The notes under the pieces: model-generated
Database searches by the model: none
Seen by the model: only the letters and a program-made list of their open reading frames with translations
Told to the model about the DNA's origin: nothing
Part shown: in pieces, positions 17,196-25,448 of the stretch
Numbering within the stretch: position 1 is the first letter of the stretch
How the letters are laid out: each line of letters starts with the position of its first letter
Source of the DNA: Spirobacillus cienkowskii
GTDB lineage: Bacteria > Bdellovibrionota_B > Oligoflexia > Silvanigrellales > Silvanigrellaceae
DNA length: 64,000 nucleotides
Assembly: GCF_037081835.1 (NCBI RefSeq)
Contig: NZ_CP146516.1
Coordinates: 1,263,501 to 1,327,500 of the forward strand
Reading direction: 5' to 3'
Program-made: the position numbers and the translations under genes

Positions 17196-20039
17196 TTAGA
17201 TACTTGTACTTGTTGTTGATTCTAGCGCCGCTTTGATTAATTTTTCTTGTTCAACAAAGTGTTGTTTTTCAAGACCAACGGCGGGTGTTGCTCTGCGAGT
17301 GCGTCCAAAATATTGCAGTTCGAGATTCAGTTTTGATTTTTTGATCACTTTTTCGAGTTCGTCTTTAACAAAGCCCCAAGCTCCCATGTTTGCAGGTTCT
17401 TCTTGAACCCAGGCAATTGTTTTTAAGTTTTTATAACGACTGAGTATGCTTTCTGCTTTTTCTGCATGAAATGGATAAAGCTGTTCAAGACGGACAACTG
17501 CTGTGCTATTTGCTTTTTGTTTATAGTCTTCTTTTTCAAGAGCATCAAATAAATCTAGCGATATTTTTCCGGTACATAATAATAAACGTTCAACAGAATT
17601 TGTTTTTGTATGTCTTGAATCATCGATAATTTCTTCTAATTGTCCTGACGCGAGATCCTTTAATGTGGTTGCGGCGCGTGGACTTCTTAAAAAACTTTTT
17701 GGCGTCATAATTATTAAAGGTTTTCTAAAGTTACGTAAAACCTGACGTCTTAACGCATGGTAAATTTGTGCTGCATTGGTAAAATAGCAAACCTGCATAT
17801 TGCCATTTGCACAAAGTTGTAAAAAACGTTCTAAACGTGCACTCGAATGTTCTGCGCCTTGTCCTTCCATGCCATGTGGCAATAAAAGTACCAAGCCTTG
17901 AGTTTGCGCCCATTTTGTTTCGCCCGCTGCGATAAATTGGTCAATAATCACTTGTGCACCATTGGCAAAGTCACCAAACTGTCCTTCCCAAAGAACAATT
18001 CCTTTAGTGAGGCGCACGGCATAGCCATATTCATACCCCATTGCCGCTTCTTCAGAAAGAAGAGTATTGATAACTTCTACTTTTGCATTTTCTGCAGCAC
18101 AGTTAGAGATTGATGTGTAAGGAGCCCCGGTTTCATAATCAATTAACGTGACATGGCGATGCGAAAATGTCCCGCGTTGCGCGTCTTCTCCGGCTAAACG
18201 CACTTGGTACCCTTGATTGAGAAGTGTTGCATACGCCAATAGTTCTGCCATACCCCAATCTAATTTTTTATGACCCTCAGCCATTTCCTTGCGATCGGCA
18301 ACAATAATACGAGCAAGCTTTGGATTGGGCGTAAAACCTTCGGGCAGCTGACAAATTTTTAATGCCAATTCTTTTAAATGAGATTCAGAAAGTTGTGTAT
18401 TAAACGTTTTTAACATTTCTTTTTCTTGAACGAGTTTTAGTTCTCCTGCATCACGAAGTGGAGTAAATTGCTGTATTTTTAAATGATCATTTTTAACTTT
18501 ATCGTAGATAGAATTCATTTCTGAACGGTAATTGTTATAAATAGATTTTAGTTCATCTTCACTAAAATTATTTTTGTTTACTAAATATTTTGCATATTCT
18601 TCATAAGGAGGTAATTTATCTTTAATTACTTTGTACAATAAAGGTTGTGTAAAAGATGGTTCATCTGTTTCATTATGTCCATGTCTTCTAAAACATACAA
18701 GGTCAATATAAAAATCTTTTTTATATTTATTACGGTAACGAGCAGCCATCACCATTAAATTATGCAATGCATCGAGATGATCTGCGTTAATATGAAAAAC
18801 AGGCGAACCTGTTACTTTTGCAATATCGGTACAGTAAGTCGCTGAGCGAGAGTCTTTATAATCGGTTGTAAATCCAACCTGATTATTGGCAACAATATGA
18901 AGTGTGCCGCCAATAGAATATCCATTTAAAGTCATCATTTGCACATTTTCAAAAACAACTCCTTGTCCAGAAAATGCCGCATCTCCATGTAAAACAATTG
19001 AGGCAACACGAGAAGTGTCACCATTGTAATAAACATTTTGGCGTGCGCGGGTATCTCCCATTGCAACAGAACCAACATATTCTAAGTGGCTTGGATTAAA
19101 AGGCATAGAAACCCGCATTTTTTTACCATTGCGTGTGAGTCTTTCTGATTCAAAGCCGTAGTGATATTTAACGTCACAGTCTCCTTGCAGACCGTCATGT
19201 GGGTAGCCTTCAAATTCTGCAAGCAAATTTTCTAGAGGTTTGCCAACAACATTGACCAAAAAATTAAGTCGCCCGCGGTGCGCAATGGCAACAGTGCATT
19301 CTTTAACGTCTAAATCTGCACATGCATCCATATAGCTTTCTACAGCAGGAAATTGGGCATCTGCACCTTCAATACTAAATCTTTTCTTGCCAATGTATTT
19401 GGTTGCGATTGTTTTTTCGAGAGCGTCTGCTTTAGCGAGTTCTTGATAAATTTGTTTTTGCGCTTCTTTTGGAATGCTTGTGTAAATTTTTGCAAACTCT
19501 TCGTGCAACCATTTTCTTTCCTCAGGATTTTCAATGTGCTCAATTTCAGCACCAACAGGTCCCGCAAAGCGGGAGTCCAATGCTTTTGCAAGCTCATTAA
19601 AGGTTAAGGTCCCTAAGCCTAACATGGATCCTGCGGTTGTTTTTTTAGAATAATCTTCTTTTTGAATTCCATATGTTTCTGGTAAAAGAGTGACTGCAGG
19701 AACGATAGGAATATTAAGAGGATTTGTTTTGGCATTGAGATGTCCATGATTTTTCCATGCTTGAATGTAAGCAATCACTTTGAGATCAAAATCTAATAAT
19801 TGACTTTGTCCTGTGTGAGTCGAATCTTGTTTGGTATTTTCACTCATTTTTTGAAGCAGCGTATAATAATGAGCGTTGTCTTTAGCAAGGGTCGATGCTG
19901 TGCTAAAGCCTTCATGAAATCCTTCAAAGTAAGAACGCCATTCTATGCCTACTGAGTTTGGGTCGGAGCAATAGCGCGCAAACATTTCTTCAACATAACC
20001 AGAGTTGTTTTGAAAAATAGAAGTAAAATTATCGCTCAT
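17196..20039 (-). CDS. sucA: 2-oxoglutarate dehydrogenase E1 component
   Basis: This thiamine-diphosphate-dependent subunit decarboxylates 2-oxoglutarate in the TCA cycle. The likely ATG is at 20039 (MSDNFTSIFQ), giving 947 residues against 933 in E. coli; an upstream TTG at 20093 would add 18 residues lacking family similarity. The N-terminal helix with YVEEMFARYCSDP contacts E2 in known enzymes. Further landmarks are AHRGRLNFLVNV, the ThDP/Mg site with GDAAFSGQGVV, RRHGHNETDEPSFTQP, and the C-terminal EGQFGDFANGAQVIIDQFI. Unusually, sucB (E2) is not adjacent; the downstream neighbours encode the efflux pump. All neighbours are on the same strand, but functional linkage is not evident. Confidence 0.97.
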   Translation of the reverse strand: MSDNFTSIFQNNSGYVEEMFARYCSDPNSVGIEWRSYFEGFHEGFSTASTLAKDNAHYYTLLQKMSENTKQDSTHTGQSQLLDFDLKVIAYIQAWKNHGHLNAKTNPLNIPIVPAVTLLPETYGIQKEDYSKKTTAGSMLGLGTLTFNELAKALDSRFAGPVGAEIEHIENPEERKWLHEEFAKIYTSIPKEAQKQIYQELAKADALEKTIATKYIGKKRFSIEGADAQFPAVESYMDACADLDVKECTVAIAHRGRLNFLVNVVGKPLENLLAEFEGYPHDGLQGDCDVKYHYGFESERLTRNGKKMRVSMPFNPSHLEYVGSVAMGDTRARQNVYYNGDTSRVASIVLHGDAAFSGQGVVFENVQMMTLNGYSIGGTLHIVANNQVGFTTDYKDSRSATYCTDIAKVTGSPVFHINADHLDALHNLMVMAARYRNKYKKDFYIDLVCFRRHGHNETDEPSFTQPLLYKVIKDKLPPYEEYAKYLVNKNNFSEDELKSIYNNYRSEMNSIYDKVKNDHLKIQQFTPLRDAGELKLVQEKEMLKTFNTQLSESHLKELALKICQLPEGFTPNPKLARIIVADRKEMAEGHKKLDWGMAELLAYATLLNQGYQVRLAGEDAQRGTFSHRHVTLIDYETGAPYTSISNCAAENAKVEVINTLLSEEAAMGYEYGYAVRLTKGIVLWEGQFGDFANGAQVIIDQFIAAGETKWAQTQGLVLLLPHGMEGQGAEHSSARLERFLQLCANGNMQVCYFTNAAQIYHALRRQVLRNFRKPLIIMTPKSFLRSPRAATTLKDLASGQLEEIIDDSRHTKTNSVERLLLCTGKISLDLFDALEKEDYKQKANSTAVVRLEQLYPFHAEKAESILSRYKNLKTIAWVQEEPANMGAWGFVKDELEKVIKKSKLNLELQYFGRTRRATPAVGLEKQHFVEQEKLIKAALESTTSTSI

Positions 20040-20134
20040 AATTTTCGTAAATCCTTTTAGGAAAGTTAACAGGAATGTCTTTGCACCTTGCAATCAGCCA
20101 TTTCCCTGGGTATCAGTTCTTTAAACTAACAAAT

Positions 20135-21538
20135 TTAATCGGGTATAAACAATTTTTCTTCATCTGAATCATAAACAATTAAATTTGCATAGCGGCACCA
20201 TTTTAAAAGAGTTTGAAATTGGACATCATGATCTTCAAATGGCAGCATCATGACAATTTGTTCAATCGCGATTTCAGCTTCTAAGCCATCTTTTCCCGCC
20301 TTTTGCACCAGATCATAAATAGAATAAACAACAGGTAATTTTAAAATAGCGTTACGCATAATGTTGCCGCGAACTTCTGCATCATGCTCTAAGGCAAACA
20401 GTCGTCCTTCTTCTGTGAGCACCACAACAATTCCTGGGGTTGTGATAAACCCCAGAGTTTCTGCTGCGGCAACCGCGGGCAACACTTGGTCGACACTTTG
20501 CCCCATGTCTTCACACAAATCATAAAGGTCTGTTGTTTCAACCTCAGTACTCAACCTACTGATTAATCCTTCGACAAGGGTTAGGTTTGTATTAATCAGG
20601 GGTTTTACGCGTCGGGATTTCGGCAATGAATTTTGTTTATTGTTACGATTTTCAGAAACATTTTTTGGAGTATTAAATTTGTTTTTTTGATTAAAATCTT
20701 GGGTTTTGATAATAATATTTTGTTGGTTGTCAGGTTGTTGCGTGTCAAATTCGCTATCTTCTGTTACTTTATCAAGGTGCAATTGACCAAATGCTTTTTC
20801 GAGCTGTTCTTCAATTTCTTTGTAAGCATGTGAGTTTGGCATACGAGGTCTTGGAAGATGAATTTCTATTGAGCGAAAAATAGTTCCTGGATTAGACGAT
20901 AAAATTAAGATGCGATCAGCGAGTTGCAATGCTTCTTCAAAACGGTGGGTGACCAACACACAGGATCGTATTTTTCTATCTTGTTGCGACCAAATACGCA
21001 CAAGTTCGGCTCTTAATGATTCACTTGTTAGTGGATCAAGTGCCGAAAAGGGCTCATCCATAAACATAATCATAGGGTCAGACACCATTGCTCTTGCTAA
21101 ACTCACTCTTTGCCGCATGCCACCACTCAATTCTCTAGGATAAGCATCTTCAAAACCTTTTAAACCAACCATCTGTATCATTCTATCGATACGGTCGTTT
21201 TGTTCAAATTTAGAAAGTTTTGGCATGGAGACTGCAATATTTTCTCGAATTGTCATCCACGGAAAAAGCGCAAAATTTTGAAACACATATGCGCTGAGTT
21301 GCATGTTTTCAGGGGATGGAGAGGCGTAAGTCACAGTACCGCGATCGGGGTTGAGGAGTCCTGCCATACAACGGAGTAAGGTTGACTTGCCAGATCCTGA
21401 CAAACCGACCAGAGCTAAAAATTCGCCATCATAGATGTCAAGATTGATTCCTTCTAAGACAGTAAACATGTTGCCGCTGGGTCGTCTATAATCTTTGCAA
21501 AGAGATCGCACTGAGAGTATGATTTTCTTTTTTGTCAT
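20135..21538 (-). CDS. ABC transporter ATPase of the nitrate/sulfonate/taurine type with C-terminal AAA-associated domain
   Basis: This is the cytoplasmic ATPase of an importer for an anion or similar small solute. The ATG at 21538, four bases after the permease stop and with AAGGA nine bases upstream, gives 467 residues. The first ~240 residues form the nucleotide-binding domain: Walker A GLSGSGKST, Q-loop YVFQNFALFPW, signature LSGGMRQR and Walker B MFMDEPFSALD. A low-complexity polar linker (about 245-315) follows. The remaining ~150 residues resemble the AAA-associated domain found on these ATPases (DLCEDMGQSVDQVLPAVAAAE). It pairs with the two-domain permease upstream. Without a binding protein the substrate is unknown. 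Confidence 0.9.
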   Translation of the reverse strand: MTKKKIILSVRSLCKDYRRPSGNMFTVLEGINLDIYDGEFLALVGLSGSGKSTLLRCMAGLLNPDRGTVTYASPSPENMQLSAYVFQNFALFPWMTIRENIAVSMPKLSKFEQNDRIDRMIQMVGLKGFEDAYPRELSGGMRQRVSLARAMVSDPMIMFMDEPFSALDPLTSESLRAELVRIWSQQDRKIRSCVLVTHRFEEALQLADRILILSSNPGTIFRSIEIHLPRPRMPNSHAYKEIEEQLEKAFGQLHLDKVTEDSEFDTQQPDNQQNIIIKTQDFNQKNKFNTPKNVSENRNNKQNSLPKSRRVKPLINTNLTLVEGLISRLSTEVETTDLYDLCEDMGQSVDQVLPAVAAAETLGFITTPGIVVVLTEEGRLFALEHDAEVRGNIMRNAILKLPVVYSIYDLVQKAGKDGLEAEIAIEQIVMMLPFEDHDVQFQTLLKWCRYANLIVYDSDEEKLFIPD

Positions 21539-21542
21539 ATTA

Positions 21543-23330
21543 TTAATCCTTAACCCGTTCAGCATAAATTTGTAAGGTTTGCCAAAGTGTTCTGTTTAAA
21601 ATAATGAGTGTCACGACAATACAAATAATTGCAGCAATGAGTTTTTGATAGTTTCCTTCCGTCGAAGCATTAACAAGCTCTGCTCCAATCCCAAAAGAAA
21701 ATAAAGATCCTCCAGGAAAGTTCACAATTTCAGCAACCATGCTTGCATTCCAGGCGCCACCTGCAGCTGTGATCCAGCCTGTTACGAGAGAAGGCAAAAT
21801 AGCTGGGAAATAGAGTTTGTGAAATCGCTGCCAGAGAGAAAATTTATAAATTTGGGTGACAAATTTTAAATCAGCAGAAATACGAGAAGCGCCACTTATC
21901 ACATTAAATAAAATATACCATTGGCTTCCGACACACATTAAAAGTGTCGCGTTTAGAAAAGAGGGCAGGTGGCTGTGGCTGAGTGCCAATGCTAAAAAAG
22001 GAAACAATACTGGTGCTGGAAAAGCAGCGAAATTTTGAATTATTGGTTGAAAAAATCGTTCAAGTTTGGGGTTTAGTCCAAGCCAAAGGCCCACAGGAAT
22101 AGTCCAAATGCTACTAATAATAATTACAGAAAAAACTTTCGCACCTGTTAAAAAAACTGCTTGAATCAAATGAAACCAATCTGTGCTTGAGATTGTTGCA
22201 AGGGATTGGCCAAAAGAGGGAAGCTTAGGTAACAGTGAAAATACCAATCCACCAATTGCGAATGTGACAATAAGTGAAAGCATGTAGGAGCGTTTTATTT
22301 TATCGACATTGGCATCAGAAAACCAATTTTTAGGACTTATAATTGTGCCCCATTTGTCTATGTTATCAATTAAATACTTACGTGTTGCTCCAGAAATTTG
22401 AATGTCTGCTTTAGGAAATAAAAATAAAATACTTTTTTTAAAGAAATTAGAAATAAAATCTGGAACTCGAGTTTGTCTGATTACATTTAAAAACCAGCTT
22501 TCTTCGCCTGAACTTTGAGTGTCATCGCCATCACGAAAGCGTGTCACCCAGGCAATCAATGGTTTCCAGATTAAAAAATCGCAACCAATAATCACAACCA
22601 ATAACACAACAAGTGCGACACAAAAATTAAAATAATTTCCTGTTGCAAATGTTTCTGACAAGTAGCTTCCAAGACCTGGTAGGCGAAAATCTTTATGACC
22701 AATCGTAAATGCTTCACAGGTGGTTAAAAAAAACCAACCGCCAGCCATGGACATCATTCCATTATAAATGAGAGGTCGATAACCATTAGGCAGATCGACA
22801 AAAAAGAACTTTTGCAGTGCTGATAAGCGATATATTTTAGCTACGTCTTTAAATTCTGGTTGCAGTGTTTTTTGCGATTCGTAGTAAGCAAAAGCGAGAT
22901 TCCAAACTTGTCCTGTAAAAATTGTTAAAAGACATGATAGTTCTAATCCCCAACGACTGCTGTGAAATACGGATATTAATGCCAGCACAAAACCTGGCAA
23001 AAAAGCGATCACAGGTAAACTTTGGAGCACGTCTAAAAGAGGGATTAAAAAACGTTCTAGTGATTTATTATTAGCAGCAATTGTTCCATAAATAATAGCA
23101 AATATAAAACTTAAAATCAGCGCAATTAGACTTCGTACAAGAGAAAGGGAAGCATAATTTGGTAAAGAAGAAAGCGATGTATCGATTTCAAATTTTTCAA
23201 GATACGCAGAGCTTCCCGTATTGAGAAAATTAGCAAACCCAAATCCTAAAATGATAACAACAAAGATTACCGTAAGGTCTGCTCTTAAAAAGGCGCCTCG
23301 AGTTGCTTGTACTTTTGCAAAATGTGTCAT
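21543..23330 (-). CDS. ABC transporter permease with duplicated BPD_transp_1 domains
   Basis: This integral membrane permease contains two fused permease units. The start at 23330 (MTHFAKVQAT) has AGGTGAAC directly upstream and gives 595 residues. Each half has about six hydrophobic segments. Two coupling-helix motifs are seen, one in LSALQKFFFVDLPNGYRPLIYNGMM and one in FSLWQRFHKLYFPAILPSLVTGW when read in parts; both fit the EAA motif contacting the ATPase. Fused permeases of this kind belong to the anion-type (COG4986-like) importers. Because both transmembrane units are on one chain, it could form the complete channel with two copies of the ATPase. No solute-binding protein gene is adjacent. 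Confidence 0.88.
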   Translation of the reverse strand: MTHFAKVQATRGAFLRADLTVIFVVIILGFGFANFLNTGSSAYLEKFEIDTSLSSLPNYASLSLVRSLIALILSFIFAIIYGTIAANNKSLERFLIPLLDVLQSLPVIAFLPGFVLALISVFHSSRWGLELSCLLTIFTGQVWNLAFAYYESQKTLQPEFKDVAKIYRLSALQKFFFVDLPNGYRPLIYNGMMSMAGGWFFLTTCEAFTIGHKDFRLPGLGSYLSETFATGNYFNFCVALVVLLVVIIGCDFLIWKPLIAWVTRFRDGDDTQSSGEESWFLNVIRQTRVPDFISNFFKKSILFLFPKADIQISGATRKYLIDNIDKWGTIISPKNWFSDANVDKIKRSYMLSLIVTFAIGGLVFSLLPKLPSFGQSLATISSTDWFHLIQAVFLTGAKVFSVIIISSIWTIPVGLWLGLNPKLERFFQPIIQNFAAFPAPVLFPFLALALSHSHLPSFLNATLLMCVGSQWYILFNVISGASRISADLKFVTQIYKFSLWQRFHKLYFPAILPSLVTGWITAAGGAWNASMVAEIVNFPGGSLFSFGIGAELVNASTEGNYQKLIAAIICIVVTLIILNRTLWQTLQIYAERVKD

Positions 23331-23427
23331 GTTCACCTCTTGGTGGAATGAAAACATGCCCTGTTCAGGTTAACTTCAACTGTAAAGCATAATGAGACAT
23401 GAAAATGCAAGGCGCTTTGCTTACAAT

Positions 23428-24384
23428 TTATGTTAGTTTTTTGATTTTCGAAGCCAACACATAAATATAAGGACTTAACTCCTCGGTGGCAATGAGTGAG
23501 GAGTCTCTGTTAGGATATTGAGGAAATAAAATATATCCATCAGAAGGGGCAAAAAATGCTTTTTCAGATATGGAATAACCCATAAGCATATTTTTTGAAA
23601 TTTTTTGTAAATTGACAAAACCTTCTTCAAGTCGTTTTTGTGGATGATCAAACTTTTCTGAATAACAAATTTTAAGAAAATTGAAGTCGTTATTTTTTTT
23701 GGCGAGAGAAGACAAGTTTTTTTTACGAAGGTATATTTCATCCATTAAATATAACGATCTTTTCATTGCCAAAAAACAAATATCTTCTGCGTTTTTGTGC
23801 AATCCTTGTTCGCCAAGCTCAAGAGTTATGCCTATTTTATTTAAGTTTCTGACATATTCGTCAGAACACATTCCTTCTGGAGAAAATGCTTTAGTAGAAC
23901 TTCTTGTTACAAAAATATGACTCAAGCCCACAGCTCTTGCCCATAAATAACTGTTTTTATGCATAGCAAAAATATAAAAAGGGGTTTTACAGGGACGAGT
24001 TGTTTGGTGAAAATCAAAAAAAACATCGCACTCATTCACGACGCTTTTTATTTCTTGCGCGCGATAAGATTCCCACGTTTTTAATTCTAGTGAGTTATGA
24101 AAACACCGGTTGAGATCGCGTTCTACAAATCTTTTATTTTTTAAGCTTGCGGGTTTGTTGCCAATAATAAAAGTCACTTTACCATGAAATTGCAATTCTT
24201 TTTTTTCAAGTAGGGCAATGATTTTTAAAAATGCTGGCAATCCTCCCACCTCATTGCCATGAATAAGACAAGAAAAAACAAGATGGCCTTTATGTTTATT
24301 AAAATTAAATGTAATACTGTCTTTAATTTTACCGGGGTATTTTTTTTCTATAAGCTCAAATTTTTCTAAATAATTTTTAAGCAT
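23428..24384 (-). CDS. AstE/aspartoacylase-family zinc hydrolase
   Basis: This is a 318-residue member of the M14-like succinylglutamate desuccinylase/aspartoacylase family, which hydrolyses N-acyl amino acids. The zinc ligands are visible as CLIHGNEVGG (His and Glu) and DVFFDFHQTTRP (His). The substrate-binding Arg and Asn lie in ERDLNRCF, and the general-base Glu in GITLELGEQG. The C-terminal ~80 residues form a beta-rich domain as in relatives. No arginine succinyltransferase genes adjoin it, so an AST-pathway role is not supported and the substrate is unknown. The ATG at 24384 lies three bases from a 20-bp inverted repeat that covers the ribosome-binding region. Confidence 0.85.
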   Translation of the reverse strand: MLKNYLEKFELIEKKYPGKIKDSITFNFNKHKGHLVFSCLIHGNEVGGLPAFLKIIALLEKKELQFHGKVTFIIGNKPASLKNKRFVERDLNRCFHNSLELKTWESYRAQEIKSVVNECDVFFDFHQTTRPCKTPFYIFAMHKNSYLWARAVGLSHIFVTRSSTKAFSPEGMCSDEYVRNLNKIGITLELGEQGLHKNAEDICFLAMKRSLYLMDEIYLRKKNLSSLAKKNNDFNFLKICYSEKFDHPQKRLEEGFVNLQKISKNMLMGYSISEKAFFAPSDGYILFPQYPNRDSSLIATEELSPYIYVLASKIKKLT

Positions 24385-24387
24385 AAA

Positions 24388-24441
24388 TAATGATCCATTA
24401 ATAATAAATCTATGAAATAAATTATTATTAATGGATCATTA
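24388..24441. repeat. 20-bp inverted repeat over the leader of the AstE-like gene
   Basis: TAATGATCCATTAATAATAA (24388-24407) and its exact complement (24422-24441) are separated by 14 bases. The repeat begins three bases upstream of the ATG at 24384. In RNA it would form a hairpin sequestering the weak GGA ribosome-binding site; in DNA it could be an operator. Confidence 0.6.
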
Positions 24442-24541
24442 ATTGTCAATTATTTTAAAATCATTTTAATGGAAATTGTATCTGTAGCGATGCAATTTAA
24501 AAATCTTATGTCAATTATTGTTATAAATACACTTAAAATCT

Positions 24542-24721
24542 TTATGAAGGAGTGTCTTCATACCCAATTGGGTTGCAAGTGCTTTTTCCATTTTTTTTGT
24601 CAATATAGCTTTTGCAATTTTGATGGTTTTTGTTGATGCGTTTTGGCTGTTCGTTTGTACATGAGACGTAAAGATAACATGAGAAAGCAGCAATAAATAA
24701 TAATAAACCTTTTTTAATCAT
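24542..24721 (-). CDS. Small putative lipoprotein
   Basis: This 59-residue frame starts MIKKGLLLFI, followed by AAFSCYLYVSC and a polar, Asn/Lys-rich tail. Charged N-terminus, hydrophobic core and a Cys at about residue 21 resemble a lipoprotein signal, although YVSC is an atypical lipobox. Upstream GGATAC is a weak Shine-Dalgarno. Another minus frame at 24511-24693 overlaps it in a different phase and looks less protein-like. The rest of the gap up to the rpmB terminator (24722-24895) shows no further gene. It could be a real small envelope protein or chance. Confidence 0.4.
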   Translation of the reverse strand: MIKKGLLLFIAAFSCYLYVSCTNEQPKRINKNHQNCKSYIDKKNGKSTCNPIGYEDTPS

Positions 24722-24895
24722 GACGATTGTATCCAATATAAAAATTTAATTTAAAGAAAAATTGATTGGAAAAAATGAGAACCAATCTCTCAAAAGAGCA
24801 AGCAAGTTTTATACCAGTATTTTATTCATCAATAACAATATGTTATAATTATGAAAGTGTTTAATATTTATACAAATATAAAAAAATTGTAAAAT

Positions 24896-24946
24896 AAATA
24901 AACAAAACCCCTTGTCGCGATTTACGACAAGGGGTTTTGTTTATTT
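24896..24946 (-). terminator. Strong rho-independent terminator of rpmB
   Basis: Twenty-two-base arms (24896-24917 and 24925-24946) are perfect complements around a CGATTTA loop. The GC-rich part is CCCCTTGTCG with CGACAAGGGG, flanked by A and T runs on both sides, so it can act in either direction. It starts 14 bases after the rpmB stop. Confidence 0.9.
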
Positions 24947-24960
24947 ATAAAAAAGGAATC

Positions 24961-25191
24961 TTATTTGATAACGATGCCTTTTTTAGAGCAGTAAGCTTCA
25001 ATACCAATTTTATTAACAGTGCGAAGTGCACTGGTGCTTAGGCGAACTTTAACAAACTTGCCCAAACCTGGAGCGTAAATGCTCTTTGATTGTAAATTTG
25101 GAAGAAGACGAACCTTGGTTCTATTTTTAGCGTGAGAAACACGGTTTCCAACTAGACCGCCTTTTCCGGATAATTCACATACACGTGACAT
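24961..25191 (-). CDS. rpmB: Large ribosomal subunit protein bL28
   Basis: This 76-residue ribosomal protein starts at the ATG at 25191 (MSRVCELSGK) with a strong GGAGG eight bases upstream. The upstream in-frame codons back to 25269 are not part of the family. It shows the typical order MSRVCELSGK, GNRVSHAKNRTK, LRTVNKIGIEAY and a basic C-terminus. Only one Cys near the N-terminus and one near the C-terminus are present, so this is a form lacking full zinc-ribbon pairs. rpmG, which often accompanies rpmB, is not adjacent. The gene is a single transcription unit closed by the strong terminator. The 257-base gap up to lon must hold divergent promoters; I saw only a weak candidate with TTGACA near 25352. 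Confidence 0.96.
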   Translation of the reverse strand: MSRVCELSGKGGLVGNRVSHAKNRTKVRLLPNLQSKSIYAPGLGKFVKVRLSTSALRTVNKIGIEAYCSKKGIVIK

Positions 25192-25448
25192 AAAAAAAAC
25201 CTCCAAGCACATTTTTATTATTTTATAAAATAAAAAGAATTGAAATTTAGTACTTGTACCAAACAACAACCTATAAGCTTAAAGCGTTTAGCAGCATTTT
25301 ATCAGAGATGCAAGAAATTAGCGATTGAATAACAAGATTCTTTTGAGATATTGACAGAATCACAATGAAGGCCATATTCGCAAAGGAGTGATTTTAAATT
25401 CCTTTAGCCAATTTTAAGTTTAAATGGCAAGGGTAATCAGAGGGTATC

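Noticed and set aside
24511-24693. Minus-strand 60-codon frame overlapping the small lipoprotein candidate
   Set aside because: It lacks a signal segment and codon pattern; the overlapping frame starting at 24721 is the better candidate.
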